Notes under the pieces: model-generated
Told to the model about the DNA's origin: nothing
The model's database searches: none
Seen by the model: only the letters and a program-made list of their open reading frames with translations
Source of the DNA: Cyanobium_A sp943371815
GTDB lineage: Bacteria; Cyanobacteriota; Cyanobacteriia; PCC-6307; Cyanobiaceae
Direction: 5' to 3'
NCBI GenBank assembly: GCA_943371815.1
Contig: CALRWB020000009.1
Location: forward strand, 1 to 64,000
Length of the DNA: 64,000 nt
Part shown: in pieces, positions 41,006 to 49,565 of the stretch
Numbering within the stretch: position 1 is the stretch's first letter
How the letters are laid out: each line of letters begins with the position of its first letter
Position numbers and translations under genes: made by a program

Positions 41006-42007
41006 TCAGGCAACCGTGGCCATATGGCGCATCAAATCGATGCACTTGCAGCTGTAGCCCCACTCGTTGTCGTACCAGCTCACCAACTTCACGAAGGTGT
41101 CGGTGAGGGCAATGCCAGCTCCGGCATCAAAGACCGAAGTGCAGGATTCACCTAGGAAATCGGAGGAGACGACGTCGTCTTCCGTGTAGCCAAGGATGCC
41201 GGCCATGGGCCCCTCGGAGGCGGCTTTCATGGCGGCCTTGATCGCTTCGTAGCTAGCCGGTGTGGCCAGGTTCACGGTGAGGTCCACCACGGACACATTC
41301 GGGGTGGGCACCCGAAAGGCCATGCCCGTGAGCTTGCCGTTGAGCTCAGGGATCACCCGGCCCACGGCCTTGGCGGCACCGGTTGAGGAAGGAATGATGT
41401 TTTGGCCGGCACCGCGGCCGCCGCGCCAATCCTTTACCGAGGGACCATCCACGGTTTTTTGGGTGGCAGTGGTGGCATGCACAGTGGTCATCAGACCACT
41501 CACGATGCCGAAGTTGTCGTTGACCACCTTGGCGATCGGCGCCAGGCAATTGGTGGTGCAGCTGGCGTTCGACACGATCGCCTGGCCGGCGTAGGTGTGG
41601 TTGTTGACGCCCATCACGAAGATTGGGGTGTCGTCTTTTGACGGGGCACTCATCACCACCCGCTTGGCACCGGCATTGATGTGGGCTCGGGCGGCCTCGT
41701 CGGTGAGAAAGAATCCCGTGCTCTCGAGCACGTAATCCACACCGATGGAGCCCCAGTTGAGGTTGTTGGGATCGCGCTCGGCGCTGATGCGGATCCGGTT
41801 GCCGTTGACCACCAACTGGCCGTTTTCGATCCGCACGTCACCGCTGAAGCGGCCATGGGTGGAATCGTGGCGCAGCATGTAACTGATGTAGTCAACGTCG
41901 ATAAGGTCGTTGATGCCCACCACCTCCACATCGCCGAGGGTGCAGGCGCGGCGGAAGGCAAGCCGGCCGATGCGACCAAAACCGTTGATGCCGATGCGAA
42001 TGGCCAT
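41006..42007 (-). CDS. gapA: Glyceraldehyde-3-phosphate dehydrogenase, GapA type
   Basis: The 333-residue enzyme has the NAD-binding INGFGRIGRLAFRR, the catalytic Cys in SNASCTTNCLAPIAKV, and long stretches that agree nearly residue for residue with E. coli GapA (for example HATTATQKTVDGPSVKDWRG and TGMAFRVPTPNVSVVDLTV). The glycolytic residue INDLID after the second strand suggests NAD use. Cyanobacteria normally have Gap2 for the Calvin cycle and Gap1 for glycolysis. This gene is of the gammaproteobacterial sort. Confidence 0.95.
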   Translation of the reverse strand: MAIRIGINGFGRIGRLAFRRACTLGDVEVVGINDLIDVDYISYMLRHDSTHGRFSGDVRIENGQLVVNGNRIRISAERDPNNLNWGSIGVDYVLESTGFFLTDEAARAHINAGAKRVVMSAPSKDDTPIFVMGVNNHTYAGQAIVSNASCTTNCLAPIAKVVNDNFGIVSGLMTTVHATTATQKTVDGPSVKDWRGGRGAGQNIIPSSTGAAKAVGRVIPELNGKLTGMAFRVPTPNVSVVDLTVNLATPASYEAIKAAMKAASEGPMAGILGYTEDDVVSSDFLGESCTSVFDAGAGIALTDTFVKLVSWYDNEWGYSCKCIDLMRHMATVA

Positions 42008-42067
42008 GGATACTGGATTGTTGGAGGTCAGGATAGGAGTTGTCCTTCCGCCCGGCGTCAGGCGGCG

Positions 42068-42110
42068 TGGTGCTCAAGCTGAGTGGTGCTCAAGCTGAGT
42101 GATGCTCAAG
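42068..42110. repeat. Short tandem repeat upstream of gapA
   Basis: TGGTGCTCAAGCTGAG occurs twice in a row (42068-42083, 42084-42099), followed by a partial third copy TGATGCTCAAG. It lies about 60 bases before the gapA start, between gapA and the next minus-strand gene, and may touch the gapA promoter. Confidence 0.7.
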
Positions 42111-42133
42111 GACCGTCGTCCTCAAGCACCCTC

Positions 42134-42574
42134 TCAATCACCCTCGTCTTCAAGCAGCAATTGCTGGAAGGTCGTGTAGAGGTCACCGTGCTCCATGGCG
42201 GTGCGGGGATCGGGTTTGCCCAGGCTGGTTTTTTTTTGTTGGCTCCGCTGTTGCTGGACCCGTTGTTGCTGGGCAGGATTCCCCCCAGGCTTTTGACCGG
42301 GCTCTTGACCAGGTCTTGGGGGCTGTTGCAGGTGCTTTTGGCGATTTTCAGCCTCCTTGAGCCGCGCCATGAGATGGGGGGGCACGGTGCCATCCTGGCT
42401 GACTTGCATCAATTCCCGAAACAGGGCTTGGGGATCGTCTTCGATTTCCACCTGGTGGCGCCGTTCACTGGCTTTGGCCCCGGTTTTGGCTGCGGGAGTG
42501 GGGCTGGGAAGGGGTTGGGGGAGGGTGCGTCCTAGCTCCTGGAGACGCTCAAGGCTGCGGGCGTCAAAGCTCAT
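42134..42574 (-). CDS. Hypothetical Gln/Pro-rich protein
   Basis: The 146-residue protein starts MSFDARSLERLQELGRTLPQPLP. A helical acidic block (HQVEIEDDPQALFRELMQVSQDGTVPPHLMARLKEAENR) is followed by a low-complexity Gln-rich linker and a C-terminal block DLYTTFQQLLLEDEGD. The two ordered ends joined by a variable linker suggest a small adaptor-like protein. I do not recognise the family. The pentapeptide gene lies 12 bases upstream on the same strand. Confidence 0.7.
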   Translation of the reverse strand: MSFDARSLERLQELGRTLPQPLPSPTPAAKTGAKASERRHQVEIEDDPQALFRELMQVSQDGTVPPHLMARLKEAENRQKHLQQPPRPGQEPGQKPGGNPAQQQRVQQQRSQQKKTSLGKPDPRTAMEHGDLYTTFQQLLLEDEGD

Positions 42575-42586
42575 GGTGGTGACCCC

Positions 42587-43102
42587 TCAGCTGCAACCCA
42601 GCGTGGCGCGGGTGGCTCGCCCCGTGACGGGGTTGGTGCCACTGGCAACTGCGCAGAGGGTTTTGAGGGCATCCGCGCGCAACGGCACGTTGCTGAAATC
42701 GGCGCCCTCGATGGCCACGTTTCTGAATTTGGTGTTGAAGGCGAAGGCGTCTTCCAAGATGGCGTTGGTGAGGTTGGTGCCCTCAAACACCGCTGAATCC
42801 AGGGTGGCTTCGCGCAGGTTGGTGTCGCTCATGTCGGCGTCCTGCAATTTGGCGCCAAATAGGCTTGCCCCCTGAAGATCGGAGCCGGCAAAGGTGGCGT
42901 CGCGCAGGTTGGTGAGATTGAAGGTCGCTCCCCGCAGCTCCTGGCCGCTGAAGTCGGCACCGATCAGCACCTGCTTGGCCACATCCATTGCCGCATCTGC
43001 TGTAAAGGGGGCCCCCAAGAGGACCAGAACGGCCGCCAAGGCCACAAGGGGGCGCCACCAACCATGGATACCAAACCGTGGGGGCCTCGCCTGGGTGGTC
43101 AT
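42587..43102 (-). CDS. Exported pentapeptide-repeat protein (probably thylakoid lumen)
   Basis: The 171-residue protein has a signal peptide (WWRPLVALAAVLVLLGAPFTADA). About 20 pentapeptide units A(D/N)LxX follow, for example LIGADFSGQELRGATFNLTNLRDATFAGSDLQGASLFGAKLQDADMSD. The units fold as a right-handed beta helix. The C-terminal 40 residues hold two cysteines (TLCAVA and TLGCS) that may form a disulphide. The layout matches lumenal pentapeptide proteins of cyanobacteria and plastids. Role unknown. Confidence 0.88.
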   Translation of the reverse strand: MTTQARPPRFGIHGWWRPLVALAAVLVLLGAPFTADAAMDVAKQVLIGADFSGQELRGATFNLTNLRDATFAGSDLQGASLFGAKLQDADMSDTNLREATLDSAVFEGTNLTNAILEDAFAFNTKFRNVAIEGADFSNVPLRADALKTLCAVASGTNPVTGRATRATLGCS

Positions 43103-43175
43103 GGCTGTGCTCTTGCTGGGCCAAGCCTAGGAATGGAACACCTGGGGCACTGGTGATTGGCCTGCGAGTTTCGCC

Positions 43176-43637
43176 ATGGACTCCCCTGGGGTACCTCCCA
43201 ACGCCCACCACTCCAACGACCACCACTCCATCGCCAAACGTTCCAACTCCCAACGTTCCAAAGCGAAACGCCGCACCCTGGTGCTGCAGGGCGGCTGGGC
43301 GGAGCAGCGGGCCCTGCGGCTGCTGAAGAACCGGGGTTGGCAACTGGTCGATCGCAATTGGCGCTGCCGGTGGGGCGAGATCGATTTGCTGCTCCAGAAA
43401 CCCGGCAGGCTGTTACTGGTCGAAGTCAAAGGCCGGCGCCGCTGCGGCCCCGATGGCTGGGGCGTGGGCGCCGTGCACCGCCGCAAGCGAAACCGGCTCG
43501 AGCAGGCCTGGCGCTGCTGGTTGGCCGATCACCCCCAATGGCAGGGCTGCTCACTCCAAGTCGTGGTGGCCCTGGTTCCCCTCGCTCCAGCCCTCAAACC
43601 GGTGCGCTGGATTGCTCTCACTACTGGATTTGGCTAA
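43176..43637 (+). CDS. yraN: YraN/UPF0102-family endonuclease-like protein with repeat-encoded N-terminus
   Basis: The 153-residue protein starts at ATG 43176. The core (about 36-150) has GGWAEQRALRLLKNRGW, WRCRWGEIDLLLQ and LLVEVKGRRR, the restriction-nuclease-like E/D-ExK residues of UPF0102. The first 33 residues (NAHHSNDHHSIAKRSNSQRSK) are not part of the family and are encoded by the tandem repeat at 43197-43270. rsmA starts about 50 bases after its stop. Confidence 0.88.
   Translation: MDSPGVPPNAHHSNDHHSIAKRSNSQRSKAKRRTLVLQGGWAEQRALRLLKNRGWQLVDRNWRCRWGEIDLLLQKPGRLLLVEVKGRRRCGPDGWGVGAVHRRKRNRLEQAWRCWLADHPQWQGCSLQVVVALVPLAPALKPVRWIALTTGFG
43197..43270 (+). repeat. STRR-like repeat inside the yraN coding sequence
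   Basis: Units of 7-8 bases such as CCCAACG, CTCCAACG, CCAAACG and TTCCAAAG follow one another. They produce the His/Ser/Asn/Lys-rich N-terminus of the YraN-like protein. The array keeps the frame open. Confidence 0.65.
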
Positions 43638-43685
43638 CAGCTGAATTTGGCAAACAGGCAATCTGGAGGCATCCCCGGCTTGCCC

Positions 43686-44486
43686 ATGAGCTTTGCTGCC
43701 CATCGCGCCCGCAAGCGCTTCGGCCAACACTGGTTGGTGGACCAGGGGGTTCTCCATCGAATCGTTGCAGCGGCCGAACTCACCGCAGGCGACAGGGTTT
43801 TGGAGGTGGGGCCCGGCCGGGGGGCCCTCACCGAACGACTTCTCGACACTCCGGCCCAGGCGGTGGCTGCCGTGGAGCTCGATCGCGATTTGGTGCTGGG
43901 GTTGCAGGAGCGCTTTGGCAGCAACCCGAGGTTCCAGCTCACCGCTGGGGATGCCTTGGTGGTGGCGTTGCCGGACGCGACCAAGGTGGTGGCCAATATT
44001 CCATACAACATCACGGGTCCCTTGCTCGAGCGGCTGGTGGGTCGTTTGGATCGCCCCGTGCCCGTTCCCTACCAGCGCCTGGTGTTGTTGGTACAACAGG
44101 AGGTGGGCCAGCGAATCCGCTGCCAACCGGGCAGCAGCAGCTATTCAGCTCTGAGCGTGCGCATGCAGCTCCTGGGGGCCTGCCAATCGGTGTGCCCGGT
44201 GCCGCCCCGCTGCTTTCAGCCGCCGCCCAAGGTGATGTCGGAAGTGATTGCCATCGATCCCTTTCCCGTGGAGCAGCGGCTGGAGCCGGCCCTGGCCCGT
44301 CGGGTGGAACAGCTGTTGAAGCGTTGTTTTGCGGCCCGCCGCAAGATGCTGCGCAACAGCCTTGCCGGCCTGTTGGAGACCGATGCCCTTGAGGCCCTGG
44401 CGCTGGAGGTGGGCATCACCTTGCAACAACGGCCCCAGGAGGTTGCCCCTTTGCAGTGGGTGGCCCTGGCGGCCGGTTTGAATTAG
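43686..44486 (+). CDS. rsmA: 16S rRNA dimethyladenosine transferase
   Basis: The 266-residue methyltransferase starts at ATG 43686 (MSFAAHRARKRFGQHWLVDQ). An in-frame TTG at 43647 overlaps little and adds an unlikely leader. SAM-binding GDRVLEVGPGRGALTERLL and catalytic NIPYNITGPLLERL are present. It dimethylates two adjacent adenines near the 3' end of 16S rRNA (ksgA function). ispE follows after 28 bases, a common order in cyanobacteria. Confidence 0.95.
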   Translation: MSFAAHRARKRFGQHWLVDQGVLHRIVAAAELTAGDRVLEVGPGRGALTERLLDTPAQAVAAVELDRDLVLGLQERFGSNPRFQLTAGDALVVALPDATKVVANIPYNITGPLLERLVGRLDRPVPVPYQRLVLLVQQEVGQRIRCQPGSSSYSALSVRMQLLGACQSVCPVPPRCFQPPPKVMSEVIAIDPFPVEQRLEPALARRVEQLLKRCFAARRKMLRNSLAGLLETDALEALALEVGITLQQRPQEVAPLQWVALAAGLN

Positions 44487-44514
44487 CCCACCCCGGCCCG
44501 GCTCTAGCGGCGTT

Positions 44515-45459
44515 GTGATGGCAGACCTGAAGGTATCGGCACCCGCCAAAATCAACTTGCACCTCGAGGTGCTGGGCCTGCGCCGCGATGGCTTCCATGA
44601 ACTGGCGATGGTGATGCAAACCATCGACCTGGCCGACAACCTGGTGTTGCAGACCACGGCCGACGCCACCATTCGCCTCAGCACGAACCGGGCTGATTTG
44701 CCCACCGATGGCAGCAATTTGATTGTCCAGGCGGCCGAGATGTTGCGCTCCCGTTCTGGTTTTCCCGAGCTGGGGGCCCACATTCAGCTAGAGAAGCGCA
44801 TCCCGATTGGGGCGGGCCTGGCAGGGGGCTCCAGCAATGGAGCAGCAGCCCTGGTGGGGCTCAATGCCCTTTGGGGCCTGGGATTTTCTGCCCCGGATCT
44901 ACGGCTGATGGCCACCCAGCTGGGCTCCGACATGCCCTTTTGCCTGGACGGCGGCACCCAGCTTTGTTTTGGCCGCGGAGAGCAGCTTGAGCCCGTTGCT
45001 CCGCCAGCGGGACCAGGCTTGGCGGTGCTGTTGATCAAGCATCCCGCCTCCCATGTGAGCACCCCCTGGGCCTACGGACGCTGCAAGGCGATGCGGGGGG
45101 ACTTTTACTTGGATCAAGAGGACGATTTCGAGCAGCGCCGCCGTGCCCTCCGTTCTGGTCCGCTGCTCGAGGCCCTGGCAACGGGGATTGAGTTACCCCC
45201 TTTGCGCAACGACCTCCAACTGGTGGTGGAGCCTGAAGTGGAGAGCGTGCAGCAGGGTCTTGCCCTGTTGCGCCAGCTGGATGGTCCCACCGCTCCGCTG
45301 GCTGTGGCCATGAGTGGCTCGGGTCCCACTTGCTTTGCTCTCTTTGATTCATTGGCCCGGGCCCAGGCAGCCCAGCAGCAGCTCGACCCCCATCTGATCG
45401 ATGCCGGGTTTGAGGCCTGGAGCTGCGGCTTTGTCCCTACGGGTGTCAGCCTGCACTAA
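44515..45459 (+). CDS. ispE: 4-diphosphocytidyl-2-C-methyl-D-erythritol kinase
   Basis: The 314-residue GHMP kinase of the non-mevalonate isoprenoid pathway starts at GTG 44515 or the ATG directly after it. Motifs are SAPAKINLHLEVLG (substrate Lys/Asn), PIGAGLAGGSSNGAAAL (ATP loop) and AMSGSGPTCFALF. Its product feeds carotenoid and phytol synthesis. Its stop overlaps the next start. Confidence 0.96.
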   Translation: MMADLKVSAPAKINLHLEVLGLRRDGFHELAMVMQTIDLADNLVLQTTADATIRLSTNRADLPTDGSNLIVQAAEMLRSRSGFPELGAHIQLEKRIPIGAGLAGGSSNGAAALVGLNALWGLGFSAPDLRLMATQLGSDMPFCLDGGTQLCFGRGEQLEPVAPPAGPGLAVLLIKHPASHVSTPWAYGRCKAMRGDFYLDQEDDFEQRRRALRSGPLLEALATGIELPPLRNDLQLVVEPEVESVQQGLALLRQLDGPTAPLAVAMSGSGPTCFALFDSLARAQAAQQQLDPHLIDAGFEAWSCGFVPTGVSLH

Positions 45460-45854
45460 TGGAGCAGTCGAAGTCCCAACCAGTGGCGGAGCCAAACCAG
45501 GCAGCGGAGCCAAATCAGGCAGCGGAGCCCAACAAGGTGGCCAAACCAACTCCGGCGCCCCCTGAAGGGGCCCCCAAGCCCCGCAAGGGCCCCATGAGCT
45601 TTCTTTCTGGCTCCCTCACGGCTGTGCTGCTCGGATGGCTTTGTTTGGGCCTGAGCCAAAAAGTGCTGACCCACTACGCCCTGCACCCACCCAGCTACAG
45701 CTCGGCCATCGCCCAAAGCATCGCCACAGCCTTGAAGACCCTGGTGGTGGGCATGTCTTTTTTGGCCACGTTCAGTTTCGGTTTCATTGGCCTAGGGCTG
45801 TTTTTGGTGTTTATCCGCAGTCTTTTGCCCGGCTCCGCCAAGGAATCGGCCTAA
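45459..45854 (+). CDS. DUF3082-family membrane protein
   Basis: The 131-residue protein has a Pro/Ala-rich N-terminus with three 6-residue repeats (AEPNQA, AEPNQA, AEPNKV), encoded by 18-base DNA repeats at about 45484-45540. Two membrane helices follow (LSGSLTAVLLGWLCLGLSQ and ALKTLVVGMSFLATFSFGFIGLGLFLVFI). This is the DUF3082 layout of cyanobacteria. It overlaps ispE by one base. Role unknown. Confidence 0.82.
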   Translation: MEQSKSQPVAEPNQAAEPNQAAEPNKVAKPTPAPPEGAPKPRKGPMSFLSGSLTAVLLGWLCLGLSQKVLTHYALHPPSYSSAIAQSIATALKTLVVGMSFLATFSFGFIGLGLFLVFIRSLLPGSAKESA

Positions 45855-45863
45855 TTTCAACCC

Positions 45864-45959
45864 ATGACTCCCCACGACTTGGGCTTGCTGGTGACCCTGC
45901 TTCTTCCAGGGATGCTGCTCTCGGTGCTGCTCCTCTCCACCTTCGCCGCCGGCGGCTGA
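45864..45959 (+). CDS. Single-span 31-residue membrane peptide
   Basis: ATG 45864 opens a 31-codon frame, MTPHDLGLLVTLLLPGMLLS followed by VLLLSTFAAGG. It is almost all one membrane helix. Size and make-up are like the small single-helix subunits of photosynthetic complexes, but I do not match it to a named one. It lies 9 bases after the DUF3082 stop and 34 before pdhB. Confidence 0.5.
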   Translation: MTPHDLGLLVTLLLPGMLLSVLLLSTFAAGG

Positions 45960-45993
45960 GATAGGTTGGCCCCTACACGGTGCACGCCAACAC

Positions 45994-46977
45994 GTGGCAG
46001 AGACGCTGCTGTTTAACGCCCTTCGCGAAGCCATCGATGAAGAGATGGCTCGTGATCTCCACGTTTGCGTAATGGGGGAGGACGTCGGCCAGTACGGCGG
46101 TTCCTACAAGGTGACCAAGGACCTCTACGAGAAATACGGGGAGCTGCGGGTGCTTGACACCCCTATTGCCGAGAACGCCTTTACGGGCATGGCTGTGGGT
46201 GCGGCCATGACGGGCCTGAGGCCGATTGTGGAGGGGATGAACATGGGCTTTCTCCTGCTCGCCTTCAACCAGATCTCCAATAACATGGGAATGTTGCGCT
46301 ACACGAGTGGTGGCAATTACACGATTCCCACCGTTGTTCGTGGCCCCGGTGGGGTCGGCCGCCAGCTCGGCGCAGAGCACAGCCAGAGGCTTGAAGCCTA
46401 TTTTCACGCTGTGCCAGGCATCAAGATCGTGGCGGTCAGCACCCCCACCAATGCGAAAGGGCTGATGAAGGCTGCCATTCGTGATAACAATCCGGTGCTC
46501 TTTTTTGAGCATGTCTTGCTTTACAACCTTTCTGAGGATATTCCCGAAGGCGATTACATCTGTGCCCTCGACCAAGCTGAAGTGGTCCGCGAAGGTCAAG
46601 ATGTGACAATCCTTACCTACTCACGGATGCGTCACCATTGCCTGAAGGCCGTCGAGCAGCTCGAAAGCGATGGAGTGGATGTGGAATTGATTGATTTGAT
46701 CAGCCTCAAGCCCTTCGACATGGCCACGATCGCGAAGTCGATCAGAAAAACCCACAAGGTGATTGTGGTGGAGGAATGCATGAAGACTGGAGGAATTGGG
46801 GCCGAGCTTCTTGCCCTCATTACGGAACACTGTTTCGACGACCTGGACGCCCGCCCAATTCGCCTTTCCTCCCAGGACATTCCCACCCCCTACAACGGCT
46901 CCTTGGAAAATCTGACAATTATTCAGCCCCACCAGATCGTGGCGGCTGCCCGCCAGCTCAAAGCAGGCCAGATCTGA
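45994..46977 (+). CDS. pdhB: Pyruvate dehydrogenase E1 component, beta subunit
   Basis: The 327-residue subunit starts at GTG 45994. Typical blocks are EEMARDLHVCVMGEDVGQYGGSYKVTKDL, RVLDTPIAENAFTGMAVGAAMTGLRPIVEGM and the transketolase-C part with DVTILTYSRM and VELIDLISLKPFDMATI. Glu of GEDVGQYGG activates thiamine diphosphate. With PdhA it decarboxylates pyruvate. secD starts one base after its stop, so they are co-transcribed. Confidence 0.95.
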   Translation: MAETLLFNALREAIDEEMARDLHVCVMGEDVGQYGGSYKVTKDLYEKYGELRVLDTPIAENAFTGMAVGAAMTGLRPIVEGMNMGFLLLAFNQISNNMGMLRYTSGGNYTIPTVVRGPGGVGRQLGAEHSQRLEAYFHAVPGIKIVAVSTPTNAKGLMKAAIRDNNPVLFFEHVLLYNLSEDIPEGDYICALDQAEVVREGQDVTILTYSRMRHHCLKAVEQLESDGVDVELIDLISLKPFDMATIAKSIRKTHKVIVVEECMKTGGIGAELLALITEHCFDDLDARPIRLSSQDIPTPYNGSLENLTIIQPHQIVAAARQLKAGQI

Positions 46978-46978
46978 T

Positions 46979-48478
46979 ATGGCCCGTCAACAGGGGTGGT
47001 TAGCCCTGATTCTCGCCCTTGCGATTGCCTCAGCTGCGCTGGTTCTGAATGTTCCACCTCCGTTGGGGTTGGACCTGCAGGGTGGTAGTCAGCTCACCCT
47101 CCAAGTCATGCCCAGTGGGGCGATCAAAAAGGTCGAGACGGAGCAGCTTGAAGCGGTCAAAGAGGTGCTCGACCGACGCATCAATGGTCTTGGTGTATCA
47201 GAGTCCACCCTGCAAACCGTTGGCAATGACCAGTTGGTCTTGCAGTTGCCCGGCGAACAGGATCCCAGCCGGGCAGCCAAGGTTTTAGGAACCACCGCCC
47301 TATTAGAATTCCGTCCCCAACAGCCTGGAACGGAGGCTGAAATGGGGGGGTTGCTCAAACTCAAGTATCAAGTCAAGGCCGTCTTGGCCCAAAGTGAGTT
47401 TAAGAATTCCACAGAAGAACCCCAAACGGAGGCCACCCCAGAGGCCGAGATCAAGGCGGAAGACCTGGCCAAGGCCCTCGATGCCCTCGGTGTCAACGTT
47501 CCACCAGGGAGTAGCCAGACCGAACAGCTCCGCTTGCTCCTCACCAAGGTCAATACCAAGATTCTTGCTCTCTATGGCTCTTCCGAACTCACGGGCAAGG
47601 ATCTCGTAGCAGCTGGTCGCAAACAGGAAAACGTTGGCAAAGGGTGGGCCGTTACCCTTTCGTTCTCGAAGGAGGGGGGGGAGAAGTTTGCTTCACTGAC
47701 CCAATCCCTAGCTGGAACAGGCAGAGTGATGGGAATTATTCTCGATGGGCGTTCCATTAGTGACGTCAGTATTGGTCCCCAATTCAAAACGGCAGGAATT
47801 ACGGGAGGTTCTGCTGAGATCACTGGTAATTTCACTGCCGATGAAGCCCGTGAATTGGAAGTTCAACTGCGTGGTGGCTCATTACCACTTCCGGTCAAGG
47901 TGATTGAACAGCGGACTATCGGTGCCACTTTGGGCACGGAAAATGTTCGCCGGAGCTTGGTCGCAGCACTGTCTGGACTTGCCCTGGTGGCGGTTTTTAT
48001 GGTGGTTGTCTATCGGTTGGCTGGAGCTGTTTCGGTGATTGCCCTCGCCCTCTATGCCCTGTTTAATTTGGCGATGTATTCGCTGATTCCAGTAACGCTG
48101 AGTCTGCCTGGTATTGCCGGATTCATTTTGTCGATTGGCATGGCTGTCGATGCCAACGTATTGATTTTTGAGAGGGTTAAGGAGGAGCTTCGTGAAGGCA
48201 ATACCTTGATCCGTTCCATTGATACTGGTTTCTCCTTGGCCTTTTCCTCGATCATTGATGGTCACGTCACCGGTTTGATCAGTTGTATCGCTCTTTTTGC
48301 ACTGGGTACGGGCTTGGTTAAGGGCTTTGCAGTCACCCTTGCAATTGGCCTGCTGCTGAGTTTGTTTACCGCCCTTACTTGCACCCGAACAATCTTGCGG
48401 GTGTTGTTGAGTTACGCGGCCCTGCGCAAACCCACCTATTTCCTTCCCGCGACCCAACTGCCCGCAAAAGCCGCCTGA
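46979..48478 (+). CDS. secD: Protein translocase subunit SecD
   Basis: The 499-residue membrane protein has one N-terminal helix and LGLDLQGGSQLTLQV (D1 motif). A large periplasmic/lumenal domain follows (about 40-310), then five helices with ITGNFTADEARELEVQLRGGSLPLPV, RRSLVAALSGLALVAVFMVVVYR and SIGMAVDANVLIFERVKEEL (RND motif with Asp). It works with SecF and SecYEG, driving export with the proton gradient. Start ATG 46979. It overlaps secF by one base. Confidence 0.96.
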   Translation: MARQQGWLALILALAIASAALVLNVPPPLGLDLQGGSQLTLQVMPSGAIKKVETEQLEAVKEVLDRRINGLGVSESTLQTVGNDQLVLQLPGEQDPSRAAKVLGTTALLEFRPQQPGTEAEMGGLLKLKYQVKAVLAQSEFKNSTEEPQTEATPEAEIKAEDLAKALDALGVNVPPGSSQTEQLRLLLTKVNTKILALYGSSELTGKDLVAAGRKQENVGKGWAVTLSFSKEGGEKFASLTQSLAGTGRVMGIILDGRSISDVSIGPQFKTAGITGGSAEITGNFTADEARELEVQLRGGSLPLPVKVIEQRTIGATLGTENVRRSLVAALSGLALVAVFMVVVYRLAGAVSVIALALYALFNLAMYSLIPVTLSLPGIAGFILSIGMAVDANVLIFERVKEELREGNTLIRSIDTGFSLAFSSIIDGHVTGLISCIALFALGTGLVKGFAVTLAIGLLLSLFTALTCTRTILRVLLSYAALRKPTYFLPATQLPAKAA

Positions 48479-49440
48479 TGAACGCCCCCCAGCCCCGCTT
48501 TCGAATTAGCCGCCATCGCCGCGTCGCCTGGCTGGGATCAGGCCTTGCAGCATTGTTGAGTGTGATTGGCTTGCTGGTCAGTTGGCTTAATCCTGCGATT
48601 CACGCTCCGCTGAAACCCGGCCTCGACTTCACCGGTGGTACCCAGATTCAGTTGGAACGCCGCTGTGAACCTGCTGGCTGTTCTGTAATCTCTGCTCCCG
48701 AGATTCAACAGGTGTTGGCTCAGTTGAAGCTGCCTGCTGAGCAGGGAGAGGAGGCACCCAGGCTCAACAACGTAGCGGTTCAGATACTCGATCAGGGTCA
48801 ATCGCTGGTTTTGCGTCTCCAAGACCTCAACCCAGTTCAGGCCTCCTCCTTGGTGCAAGAGATCCAATCCATTGTCGGTCCCTTGAATCCTGACAGCACA
48901 TCTGTTGACACCATTGGACCAACCCTTGGGCAGCAATTGCTCAAGGGCAGTGTTGTCTCTTTGGTGGTTAGCTTTGTTGCAATTGCTGCCTATATCACCT
49001 TCCGTTACGACGGAGTCTTTGCCTTCTTGGCTATTTTTACTCTTGGCCACGATGTCTTGCTTACCTGCGGGGCCTTTGCCTGGTTGGGGCTGATTGCTGG
49101 TGTTGAGGTCGATTCGCTGTTTGCGGTCTCCCTGATCACGGTAGCTGGCTATTCAGTGACCGATACGGTTGTTGTTTTTGACCGGATCCGTGAGCAACGA
49201 ACAACCCTCGCAGATCTTCCATTGACTGATCAAGTGGATGTGGCTGTTGATGCCACCTTGACCCGCTCCCTCTATACCTCTTTCACGACCCTGCTTCCCC
49301 TGCTTGGTTTGATCTTTTTTGGCGGTGCAAGCCTGTTTTGGTTTGCGGTGGCCCTCACCATTGGCATTGCCGTTGGCAGTTGGTCAAGCATTGGGGTGGC
49401 GCCAACCCTTTTGCCTGTACTTTCCAGGTCAAGGCGTTGA
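48478..49440 (+). CDS. secF: Protein translocase subunit SecF
   Basis: The 320-residue partner of SecD starts at ATG 48478, sharing TGATG with the secD stop. It has KPGLDFTGGTQIQLE (D1-like), a periplasmic domain, then ITFRYDGVFAFLAIFTLGHDVLLTCG and VAGYSVTDTVVVFDRIREQRT (D4-type motif). Six membrane helices are visible. The first 25 residues are basic. Confidence 0.95.
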   Translation: MNAPQPRFRISRHRRVAWLGSGLAALLSVIGLLVSWLNPAIHAPLKPGLDFTGGTQIQLERRCEPAGCSVISAPEIQQVLAQLKLPAEQGEEAPRLNNVAVQILDQGQSLVLRLQDLNPVQASSLVQEIQSIVGPLNPDSTSVDTIGPTLGQQLLKGSVVSLVVSFVAIAAYITFRYDGVFAFLAIFTLGHDVLLTCGAFAWLGLIAGVEVDSLFAVSLITVAGYSVTDTVVVFDRIREQRTTLADLPLTDQVDVAVDATLTRSLYTSFTTLLPLLGLIFFGGASLFWFAVALTIGIAVGSWSSIGVAPTLLPVLSRSRR

Positions 49441-49565
49441 GGTTATGGGATTTAGGTGTTATCTATTTGAATTGGTTGTGTTTAATTCGGTTGGCGAGGA
49501 CCTGCCCTAAGCCTTGATATTTGGTTCGACTTTTCTACTCCTGCTAATGAAGTTTGTCTAGTTAA

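Noticed and set aside
43157..44392. 411-residue plus-strand frame over yraN and rsmA
   Set aside because: It is a shadow frame. Both yraN and rsmA carry complete, recognisable domains in other frames.
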